DNA from: Panicum virgatum
Taxonomy: Eukaryota > Streptophyta > Magnoliopsida > Poales > Poaceae
Assembly: GCF_016808335.1 (NCBI RefSeq)
Contig: NC_053149.1
Location: 38,580,118-38,644,117, forward strand
Direction: 5' to 3'
DNA: 64,000 nucleotides
This document shows positions 55,357 to 64,000 of the stretch, one piece after another (the first letter of the stretch is position 1; each line of letters opens with the position of its first letter). The notes under the pieces were generated by a model. It saw nothing but the letters and a program-made list of their open reading frames with translations. It did not search any database and was not told the origin of the DNA. The translations under genes and the position numbers were made by a program.

Positions 55357-56616
55357 GTTCTGACTTTTAACACCGACTGGCGCTCCCCCATCATCGACTT
55401 CATCAAGAACAACAAAAGCTACCCAAAGAGAAAGGAGCACGAGAAGCTTGCATGCCGATCCTGCAACTACGTCGTTATAGGAACCGAGTTGTTCAGGCAC
55501 TCGGCATCCTCAGGAACCCTGTGTAAATACATCACACAGGATGAAGGAGTCCAACTACTCATCGATATCCACTCGGGTATCTGCGGCAACCACGCGGGCG
55601 CCTCTACCCTCATGGGGAAAGCCTTCCGATCAGGCTTCTACTGGCCCACGGCCCTGGCCGACGCCCGAAACATTGTCAGTCGATGTCTCGGGTGCCAGTT
55701 CTTCTCCAAGCTGTGGCACGTCTCGGCTTAGGCCCTACGGACTATACCGCCTTCTTGGCCATTAGCTTGTTGGGGACTCGACTCGGTGGGACCCCTGAAG
55801 ACGGCAGTCGGCGGATACAGCCACATATTCGTGGCGATAGACAAGTTCACAAAATGGATCGAAGTCAAGCCAGTGACAACTACTACAGCAGCCAAGGCGG
55901 CAGAATTCATCAAGGAGATATCACACCATTTTGGAGTGCCTAATCGGATCATTACCGATCTGGGTACTTCATTCACAGGCTCCAAGTTCTGGGACTACTG
56001 CCAAGAGAGCTACATCGATGTCTACTACGCCTCCGTAGCGCACCCCAGGTGCAATGGCCAAGTAGAAAGGGACAATGGCTTGATCCTCTAGGGACTCAAG
56101 GCTAGAATTTTCGATCCGATCGAAAAATACGGTGCAATGTGGCTCCAAGAACTACCCAGAGTGGTCTGGGGGCTCTGCACACAGAGAAGCCAGACTATCG
56201 GCTATTCGCCATTCTTCGTGGTGTACGGTTCTGAAGCAATCTTACCATCGGACATAGCTTTTGGTGCTCTGCGCATCCAGAACTACGACGAAAACGAAGT
56301 CGAATCGACTTGATGCACCGACATTGACTCGGCAGAGGAGCATCGCCTGACGGCCTCCATACAACACGTGAGATATGAGCAGCAGCTCCGGTGCTATCAT
56401 GATCGCAATGTCCACGAGCGAGACTTCAACGTCGGTGACCTGGTTCTACGACGAATGCAGTCGACTACCAGCGCTCATAAGCTGTCCTCTCCATGGGAAG
56501 GGCCCTTTGTAGTCAGCGGGATAGTGGTTCCCAGAACCTACCACCTATAGAGGCCAGACGGTACAGACATGGGCAACCCATGGAATATCGAGTACTTACG
56601 CCGCTTCTATCCGTAG
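55357..56616 (+). pseudogene. pol: Tat integrase of G
   Basis: The zinc module is present (IHSGICGNH, later CLGCQ). The catalytic core has LDSVGPLK, IITDLGTSFTGSKFWDYC and NGQVERDNG, giving the Asp, Asp, Glu triad. The C-terminal part contains the region ending GDLVLRRMQ, then the end LRRFYP at 56616. Stops at 55729, 56089, 56311 and 56548 are TAG or TGA where copy A has CAG or CGA. Confidence 0.85.
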
Positions 56617-57079
56617 AAGTATAGAAAATGCAAAGCTATGTACCCATCTACTCATTTAATAAAGTTTGTTGCATCTTATACATCACATTCTACTTGCTTT
56701 CGTTCTTTACCGAGTCATTTTCAACATGATCGGGGGTTGCGTCTCGGCCACCCAGCCAGCCCCGACTCGGAGTCTGACCAGTCGGACAAGAACAACCCGG
56801 TCCGATCTTACTGAACATAGCCGAGTACATCCAGGAACCACTCTTTGTCACCCTAATTCACCGCGCATATTGATGATCTGCTCTCAAGCACTACCAAAAG
56901 GGATCAGAGTCCGCTTTCCACCTACTCGGCAAATTTAGAAAAGAACTCGGACCGTGGGCATAACTTAACAGCAAATAAAATAAAAAATTATTTACATAAA
57001 TATTGTTTTTAAGTCGGTCCATCCTGACCAACTTTTCTTGCAGCAAAATAAATAATAGAAACTCCTAGAGACCGGCGGA
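56617..57079. other. Non-coding spacer between Tat pol and the antisense gene (G)
   Basis: It matches 25049-25512. It separates two convergent genes; AATAAA-like signals occur near 56659 and 56973. No gene is seen. Confidence 0.5.
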
Positions 57080-59940
57080 TTACAGCTCAGCCACGATGCA
57101 CTCGGCGATCTCCAGGATAGTGGCGTGGTTGGCCTCCCAATCTGCGTTGGAGTGGTCTTCAGGGACGCCGTCCCCCACCGGATCCAGATCCGCCTCCGGG
57201 AGATGGGACTTCACCAGTCCCAGTGTGTGCTGCACGGCATCCCTGGCAGCTCCCTTAATGAAGGCCTCCAGTCGGCCACGGGACGCCTCCAGCCTCTCAG
57301 ATAGGCTCTCGGCCATCACCACGCCCTCAGGCTCAAACGCCCCAAGCAGAGCCTCCAACGGCCTCCTCAGGCGATCCAATGTCGCCCAGCCCTGCGCCGC
57401 TTGATCATCCACTTCTGCAAAAGAAGCACTCGGCTGGGTCAACCCAAGCCGCCGAAACAACACACAACCAACGGCTGTATGATTTCTGAATCATACCTCG
57501 GCGAGCCTGTTGCTCCTTGCGAAGCTTCTCTTCGGTGGCAGCCTCCCGGGCCTCAGCCACCTCTCAGAGCTTTTGCAGCTCCTCTTTGGCCTTGGTGCAG
57601 GCCTCCATCTCTAAAACAAAAGGCAAGTCAGAGACAAAACAGTGCAAAAAGGACTCGGCTGACATTGACCCGAATCCTTACTGCGCCTCTCCTTGCGTAG
57701 AGCCTCCTCGGCCTTCACCCTCTCAGCCTCCAACTGGTGGCCCCGCGCCTCCAGCTCGGCCACCCTGGCCTCGAGCTCCGCCACCCGGTTGATGGTGGTG
57801 CTCCCCTCGGCTAGCTCCTGGGTAGCCTGCTCCGACAGCTCAACCAGAGCCTGGAGAACAACTCGGCGTTACAAGACTTCACAAATAGAGCGAGGCAGGA
57901 TTCTTACCTCGATCAACCCTTGGGCGAGCTTGGTGGACGTCACGAGCTTGCCGGAGACTGTGCCATCTCCCTCCTCGTCTTAGTCCTCCTCGGCCTCCTC
58001 CTTTTCTGGTGGGGTCCTGGCTCCCTCGGAGGGCTCGGCCTGGGTCCTCTCCGCCTCAATGGCTGGGACTTCCTCGGTCCTTGCCACCTCAATGGCCGGG
58101 ACCTCGCGGGCCTCGACCACCATGTGCGCCGCCCCTTCGTTACAGGGCGGATCGTGCATCTCCACATCCTGGAGAGGAGGGGAGACCCTATTGCTGGCCA
58201 CCTCCACCTCCTTCTACTTCTCCTCCCCGCGGCAGGCGCGGCTCTTCGCCGGACTCGCTCGCGGCGAGGTCAGTAGCGCGGCATCACTGGATCCGCCCTC
58301 GGTGGATGATCCCTCTGCCTTCCTCTTGGCGCCGCTGAGCGACGCCCTCCTACATCAAAGAAAAAGGCGCTCAGCACAGCTCCAGGAAAGAAAAATCAAG
58401 CAAGAATCAAGACTCAGATCCAGAAACTTAGCCGCCACTCTGGCGCAGCACGAATTTGAGCTTCAGCGGCGCGGTCGGCAGAGCCCCAGAACTGGTACGC
58501 GAGGGCGTCACTTCCCCACATAGCTGGCCCAGTCCCTAGGCCGCTTCCTTCTCGGCTTGGGGGGGGGTCGACCGATGCCGACCTCACTACAGCAGTGGCC
58601 AGGGGCGCCGACACTCCCCGAACCTTGCTCGTCCCCTTAGGGTCGAGCTCTTCAGTGACCGATGCACCGCCATCAACCCCGCCTTCGACAGCGGGATCTT
58701 CCTCACGGCGCGGTGCATCTTCCTCCTCGGGGTGTCCGACGATGGCGGCCCCGAGGCTCCGGTGATCTCCACCTCCGACTCACTCCCTACGGAGGAGTCG
58801 AGGAGAACTCTATCTCCTCCTCTGCTGGCTAGCGCAGCTTGGCGGGGGTGGCGGCATCCTTGCCAGGGTCCTTCTCAGGCTGAGGAGCGGGGGACCAGTA
58901 CTCCAAGACCTTGGCCTACAAAGGATCCGAGTTGTGTCACAACCCAACAGGTGCAGTCGGAAAAATAGAGCAAATACAGAGGAAACAACTCTGAAATGAA
59001 CAAAACAACCCGGAAGATTTGAGAAGACTCATGGCGTCGGTCGGCCGCTTCAGGCAGAGGGCTTTTGGGAAGCCCTTGTCCCGGATCTGCCCCGCCATGA
59101 TGCGGACGACCCGGTTCATGATCTCTTCCCGGGGGACCTTGCGCTCCTATCCCCGGGTTGGGTCCTGACGACCCCAGTATTCGAAGGCCGGGTGGACCAT
59201 CTCCTGGATCGGCTGCGTGAGCCGCTTACAGAAGGAGATGGCCACCGCGGCCCCTGTCAGACCTCGTGCCAAGAAGTCGGCGATCTCCTTGAGGAGGCGC
59301 TCCACCTGCACCATCTCCTCGGTGGTCGGCGGCTCTTCCCGCATGCCTTGTACTCCGGCGCGCAGCCGGTGCGCGCCGGGAGGCAGGGCGCCGGGTTCGA
59401 CACCATGAACCATTACCGCGCCCACCCCTTGTTGGTGTCGCGGAGCTTGAGGTCGGGGTAAACACTCCCTTGGCGCAGCGAGAAGGCAGCCCCGCCCACA
59501 ACATTCCAGCGAACGTTGGATGGGTGCCCCTTGAGGTGGTACAGAGCCCGCCACAAGTTGAAGTGGGGAGCAATCCCCAAGTACCCCTCGCAGAGGTGGA
59601 TGAAGATGGAGATTTGGACGATTGAGTTGGGCTCGAGATGCGTTACCTCGAGCCCGTAGAAGTGAAGAAGCCCGCGGAAGAAGACCCCCGCGGGCAGCGC
59701 GAAGCCCTTCTCATAGAAGGACTTGAACACGACCATCTGGTCTGTGTCCTCCGACGGGAACTCCTCCCCGTAGCAGCACCGCCACCTGGAGATCTGCTTC
59801 TCTAGGAGGATGCCATGCTGCACCATATCCTGGATGTCGCTCTCTTAGAGCGTGCACTTCTGCCAGGATGATGACGGCGGCGTAGCTTCTCCGGTGCTTC
59901 CCGAGGCCGAGGATGATGACGCAGCAGGTGTGGTGGCCAT
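57080..59940 (-). pseudogene. Antisense gene of Tat element G
   Basis: The likely start is the ATG at 59940, which aligns with 28312 of copy A. The N-terminal conserved block (ISRWRCCYGEEFPSEDTDQ, VVFKSFYEKGFALPAG, LHFYGLEVTHLEPNS, IHLCEGYLGIAPHFNLW) is longer than in A, continuing to LKLRDTNKGWAR and AFEYWGRQDPT. The 3' part is a Glu-rich then coiled-coil region ending at 57080 (MAESLSERLEASRGRLEAF). A premature TAA stands where copy A has CAA (near 59849), and another TAA replaces GAA near 59416. A donor/acceptor pair homologous to that in A is near 59030-58915. Role unknown. Confidence 0.7.
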
Positions 59941-60308
59941 GGTGATGGCGGCGAGGCTCAGGCGAGGGGTGGAAATCGCAAGGAACAAGGAAACCAAGAG
60001 ATCTGGAAACTCACCGAGTCGGCAAGGCAGCGGAAAGCTCTGGAGTGCTCGGGAACAGGGTGGCCGCTCTGCGCTGCCTCCCCTGTTTAAATATCAGAGG
60101 CTGCACAACGGGCAGATCCGAAATCAACGGCCGGATCGGATCGGGCCTGGAATCTTACAGCAGACGGAGCAGGATAAACGGTAACATTCTTTTTAATGTT
60201 GCCCCTGACAGCCCCGCTCCTCTGTCAGGCGCGTCAGATCTGCGTGGAAAGATAACGGTTGGATTTTTACCGTAATGTGAATATACTCCGAATATTCCAG
60301 AAGCAACC
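59941..60308. other. Upstream region of the Tat antisense gene (G)
   Basis: Non-coding, matching 28313-28683. It holds the TATA-like box on the minus strand at 60084-60094. Confidence 0.4.
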
Positions 60309-60815
60309 CGGTGTGTCTCCGTGACCCGGCCAGGGCCTCAGGGCCTGGACGCCATGACTACTTGGCGCATCTCCGTGTCTCCGCCAGCAACCCTGCTCGG
60401 AGGCTGGGCGCCACTTACGACCCAGCATGTCTCCGTGACCCAGCCAGGGCCACAGGGCCCGGACGCCGTGACTACTCAGCACGTCTCCGTGACTCCGCCA
60501 GCGACCCTGCTTGGGGGCTGGACGCCACTTACGACCCAGTGAGTCTCCGTGACCCAGCCAGGGCCTCAGGGCGCAGACGCCGTGACTACTCGGCGTGACT
60601 CGGTAACTCCGCCAGCGACCCTACTCGGGGGCTGGGCGCCACTTACGACCCGGTGTGTCTCCGTGACCAGCCAGGGCCTCAGGGCCCGGACGCCGTGACT
60701 ACTCGGCGCGTCTCTGTGACTTCGCCAGCAACCCTGCTCGGGGGCTGGGCGCCATTCACAACCTGGTGTGTCTCCATGATCCAGCCATGGCTTAAGGGCC
60801 TAGACACCGAAACCA
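60309..60815. repeat. 114-bp minisatellite in the Tat 3' UTR (G)
   Basis: Landmarks near 60327, 60441, 60555, 60668 and 60782 give a period of 113-114 bp. Unit structure and polypurine-like CTCGGGGGCTGGG are the same as in copy A (28684-29210). The unit number is about the same in both copies. Confidence 0.9.
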
Positions 60816-61166
60816 CTCGGAAAGTCTTAGTGGCTCAAATCATGGCTTCAGGGTCAGGGAACCGAATTGGATTCACATTCTATGGATGTCTCGAGATAGC
60901 TAGGGACTGATACACTCAGAGGATCGGTGTAACAAAAACGTTTGTTGAGTGCTCAGGCATTCGGACCAACAAGAGTTAAAGATCAGTTCTTTGACTCTCG
61001 AAATGCTTCTCCGAAACCTTCCAAGGCTCGGGGGCTACACCGAACGGATGTTCCCAGGGGCGCATCCCGTTCTGGATCTACAACAACGACGTACATTCTT
61101 AGTGAGCACCGAAGGACTTCGTTCAGTATGACAAGGTTCAACTCGGCCCTCCAGCGCTCGGGGGCT
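60816..61166. other. Tat 3' UTR end and polypurine tract (G)
   Basis: Non-coding, matching 29211-29539. CTCGGGGGCT occurs near 61028, and the tract next to the LTR is at 61158-61166. Confidence 0.6.
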
Positions 61167-61641
61167 TGACGGAGGTAGATCTTTGTACCTCCCTACCGAG
61201 TGGGGTCCCCGAACCCGGGAGACTACCCTGCTCGGTGACTCGGCTATGACTACTTGGTGTGCAGGACTCGGCTGTGCGTGGAAAGGATCTTCAGTAGATC
61301 AGGATGAGAGGCTCCAGCTAGAAGCCCGGATATCTAGGGATCTTAACCGACCTCCTTCCTTGTAAAACAACCCGAGCATATCTTCCTTATACCCCTACGG
61401 CTCCTGCTCTATATAAAGGAGACGTGGAAAGACCCATAGAGACTTCTTCTTTTCGCAGCATTCCACAAACCCTAATACAACCCCGAACACAGGTCGTAGG
61501 GTATTACGCTCATCGCGGCCCGAACCTGTCTAAGTCCCTGCGTCTTCGTGTTACCATCGAGCTCTTGGTCCTGAGATCCCCTTCCTGAAACTCTACTGCC
61601 GGGTACACCCCTGGTGGACTGATCGGAATAGCAATCCGACA
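61167..61641 (+). repeat. Tat 3' LTR of G (475 bp)
   Basis: It starts TGACGGAGG and ends TCCGACA. It is followed by ATCAG (61642-61646), which belongs to the interrupted Athila pol, so this is the true right end of G. TATA box at 61410-61417. Confidence 0.9.
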
Positions 61642-63225
61642 ATCAGTGTAAACAACAATTTTTGCTCCTACTAAGTAAGATCTGAACATGTCGATAGCAA
61701 AGATAATGGCAAGGAGCTCTTTTTTAGTGGTAGCATATTTTAGTTGAGCTCTTGTCAAATTCTTGCTAGCATAGGCGATCGCGTGATGCTTCCTATCGTT
61801 AGGTTGGCCGAGAACGGCCCCTACGGCGTAGTCACTAGCATCACACATGATTTCAAAGGGGAGCATCCAATCTGGGGGCTGGATGATTAGCGCTGAGATG
61901 AGTGCCTTCTTGAGAGTGTGAAAGGCATCAAGGCACTCATCAGTAAAGTCAAAGGGTGCATCCTTAGCTAAAAGGCTCATGAGGGGTCTAGCGATGTGAG
62001 AAAAGTCCTTGATGAAACGGCGATAGAACCCAGCATGACCTAGAAAGCTACGGATTCCCTTGACATTAACAGGAGGTGGGAGCTTTTCTATAACTTCAAT
62101 CTTGGTTCGATCCACCTCTATCCCACATTCAGAAACAAGGTTCCCCAAGACGATGCCCTCGCAGACCATGAAATGGCACTTTTCCCAATTAAGCACCAAG
62201 TCTTTCTCCACACATCGTTGTAAGACCTTATCTAAATTCTCAAGACAATGATCAAAGGTTTTTCCATAGACGGAGAAGTCGTCCATGAAAACTTCCATGA
62301 TCTGCTCAATCATGTCTGAGAAAATAGACATCATGCACCTTTGGAACGAAGCGGTTGCATTACACAACCCGAACGACATCCTACGAAAGGCGTACGTTCC
62401 ATAAGGGCATGTGAACGTGGTCTTACTTTGGTCATCAGGGTGGATGGGGATTTGGTGATAACCAGAATACCCATCAAGGAAACAAAAGAAGGAATGGTTT
62501 GCAAGCCGCTCCAACATTTCATCAATGCAGGGTAGAGGGAAATGATCCTTCTGTGTAGCCTTATTGAGTTTCCTATAATCTATGCACATCCTCCACCCAG
62601 TGGGGAGACATTGAGCGATCAACTCATTCTTGTCATTAGGGGCAACCGGCAACCCTCTCTTCCTAGGCACAACCTGAACGGGACTAACCCACTCACTATA
62701 CAGCACGGGGTAGATAACCCCGGCGTGCAGGAGTTTCAGGACCTCCTTCTTAACGACTTCCCTGATCGCTTTGTTCAACCTCCTTTGAGGTTCCCTAGAT
62801 GGTGTGAAAGCTGGATCCAAGGGGATGCAATGGGTACAAAGAGTTGGGCTAATTCCCTTTAGATTTTGGAGGGAATATCCCAGAATGGTTCTATGTTTCT
62901 CTAGGACGGTGATTAGTCTCGCGGATTCTTCTTCTGAAAGTTTGTTGCTAATAATCACCGAAGACTGAGAATCACCATGGAGGAAGGCGTAACAGAGGCC
63001 TGCAGGTAAAGGTTTCAACTCGATCGGAGGTCTAGGGGGAGACTCGAACTCAGATAAGTTTATGGGTTCAGTGGGATCGTCAACCTCCTCGATGAACTTT
63101 TCAGCTTCATTCTCAAGGAGGAATTCTAGTGAGTCAAAAGGGAGAATTCTCGTCACCTCCATGATCGGTTCAGAGTCAAGGGAAGGTTCGGCCAAAGAGT
63201 TTGCTACTCTAGAGATTTGGACCAA
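61642..63225 (-). CDS. pol: Athila reverse transcriptase-RNase H of H, 3' end disrupted by G
   Basis: The frame is open for about 528 codons inside H. RT blocks are GWRMCIDYRKLNKATQKDHF, FCFLDGYSGYHQIPI, CPYGTYAFRRMSFGLCNA and the catalytic VFMDDFSVYG (FMDD at 62278-62289), then LSFL-type thumb sequence RSFLGHAGFYRRFIKDFS. RNase H starts with MCDASDYAVGAVLGQ and includes KELLAIIFAIDMFRSYL and VVYTD. The start at 63225 is the first Met in this frame; the true start lies upstream in gag-protease, from which it is separated by a frameshift at about 63205-63225. In-frame read-through into the Tat LTR stops near 61510. The RT core looks intact, but RNase H is truncated and integrase is lost. Confidence 0.85.
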
Positions 63226-64000
63226 AAGGTTTCCTTCCCTCGACGGACATCGAGTTTACCTTGAGTCGATGCATCCATAAGTAATTTCTCAATGGGGTGC
63301 CCGATCATGAGATCGAAGTCTTGGACATCGAAAACATGGAAATCAAGGATCACATCGACGTTTTCGTGCTTGATAGTTACGTTCTGCATAATCCAAATTC
63401 CTTCTAGAATTTTTCTAGAGGAAGTCTGGAAGGTTTTGTTGGTTTGCACCAACGGCTCATCTCCCAAGAGTTGGAACGCGCATTCACTGGAGATGATGTT
63501 GGCTCCAACAATGGGACTGTAGAGGATGTCTACCGGGGTTCCTCGTATGGTGCAAGGAATGGTTGACGAAGGGGAGCCAATCCGGAGAACTTCCGGTGAC
63601 AGCTCCGTTTCCCTTGACCATTCGCCGGCCATGATGGCTGTTACCTTCTTGACATTTTCCCTAAGGAATGTGTCTTCTATAGGATCTGTGGACGGGATGG
63701 GAACCGGTCTCTTCCTCGTGTAGAGATAGTTCGAGGTGTTTCCAAAATCTTCGAAAAGATCATCCTCGAACTCAATAGGGAGCTCCGGAGGTTGAATTTC
63801 TTCTTCCTCCGGAGCCTGTGGTTCAGAAGAGGGTTCTAGAGCTGAATCTAGAATTGTGGGAGGTGAAGGATCAGATTCGACTGATAGAATATCCTCATGG
63901 CTTGACGTATGCTCTTCCTGGGAGGGTTTGGTATTAGCAATGAAGGAGGTGTTTTCTATGATATGATCTAAGATTTCCCTACCTTCGAATGGAGTCTTAT
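63204..64000 (-). CDS. Athila gag-protease C-terminal region of H (partial)
   Basis: The frame is open from the window edge to 63204. The first part is acidic (many Glu, Pro and Ser). After IMAGEWSRETELSPEVLR comes a retropepsin-like region: CTIRGTPVDILYSPIVGANIIS, where the usual D-T-G is replaced by SPIVGAN, then ILDFHVFDVQDFDLMIGHPIEKL. It ends in a frameshift just before the RT frame. I treat the catalytic status as uncertain; related Athila-type proteins also lack a clear DTG here. Confidence 0.6.
   Translation of the reverse strand, partial: KTPFEGREILDHIIENTSFIANTKPSQEEHTSSHEDILSVESDPSPPTILDSALEPSSEPQAPEEEEIQPPELPIEFEDDLFEDFGNTSNYLYTRKRPVPIPSTDPIEDTFLRENVKKVTAIMAGEWSRETELSPEVLRIGSPSSTIPCTIRGTPVDILYSPIVGANIISSECAFQLLGDEPLVQTNKTFQTSSRKILEGIWIMQNVTIKHENVDVILDFHVFDVQDFDLMIGHPIEKLLMDASTQGKLDVRRGKETFWSKSLE

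Larger units (their letters stand above)
29540..61641 (+). mobile_element. Tat-lineage gypsy element G, full length but split by nested insertions
   Basis: The order is LTR, primer site, gag (three pieces), protease, RT, two RNase H domains, integrase, antisense gene, minisatellite, polypurine tract, LTR. Without insertions C and F it is close to 12 kb, normal for RIRE2/Retand-type Tat elements. The right target duplication is probably ATCAG (61642-61646); the left one is not visible because copy A precedes the 5' LTR. All coding parts contain stops or frameshifts. Confidence 0.85.
61642..64000 (-). mobile_element. Athila-lineage element H, pol part, cut by G and by the window end
   Basis: Minus-strand coding sequence runs from the window edge toward 61642 and stops at the RNase H motif AKIVVYTD, where G is inserted. 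The remainder of RNase H and integrase of H are not found in this window. The 5' LTR and gag lie beyond 64000. Confidence 0.85.

Noticed and set aside
1..64000. Host genes, tRNA or rRNA genes
   Set aside because: All sizeable coding signals trace to retroelements. The only tRNA-like strings are the 12-18-nt primer sites next to LTRs.

Overview
The window looks like intergenic heterochromatin of a grass (Poaceae) genome. I find no host gene, tRNA or rRNA. Nearly every base belongs to nested Ty3/gypsy LTR retrotransposons of types known from monocots: Tat-lineage elements with an antisense gene, Athila-lineage elements primed by tRNA-Asp, and a large-LTR element with no coding capacity. Assignment to grasses is an inference from these element types, the GC-rich LTR segments and the motif content. 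I cannot name the species.

Region 1 (1-21717) is a tandem array of one 8725-bp unit on the minus strand. Each unit is a non-coding internal domain of about 4.27 kb plus a 4.46-kb LTR, with TG..CA ends, a tRNA-Met-like primer site and a polypurine tract. The order is LTR-int-LTR-int-LTR-int(truncated), and the copies are almost identical. This is the architecture of a LARD (large retrotransposon derivative).

Region 2 (21718-23004) is a truncated Athila-type LTR, minus strand, inserted in Tat pol.

Region 3 (23005-61641) is a Tat-lineage array. A 5'-truncated copy (A: RNase H, integrase, antisense gene, 3' UTR) shares one 475-bp LTR (29540-30014) with a second, nearly complete copy (G) that ends in its own LTR at 61167-61641. 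The internal domain of G is split twice inside gag. The first insertion (30542-40196, target duplication GTCAC) is a deleted minus-strand Tat element, C. C was itself hit in its left LTR by a non-coding Athila-like element, D (30737-37716, target duplication GTCCC), and D carries a solo LTR (33337-34590, target duplication AGCAT). The second insertion (41386-51840, imperfect duplication CGCTC/CGCAC) is an Athila-like element, F, that encodes gag-protease and a 3' ORF but no reverse transcriptase. Removing F restores the gag reading frame.

Region 4 (61642-64000) is the pol gene of another Athila element, H, on the minus strand. G inserted into it directly after the RNase H motif YTD. The relative order of insertion is H, then G, then C and F, then D, then the solo LTR. 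The LARD array appears much younger because its copies barely differ.

The most notable signals are: LTR-int-LTR chains in two and possibly three unrelated families; a terminal LTR hairpin in Athila-like LTRs whose arms change together; a second LTR hairpin kept by G-U wobble; a degenerate repeat of about 180 bp that builds much of the non-coding LARD interior; polypurine-tract look-alikes repeated inside a 114-bp minisatellite; and an intron-containing antisense gene carried by two Tat families.
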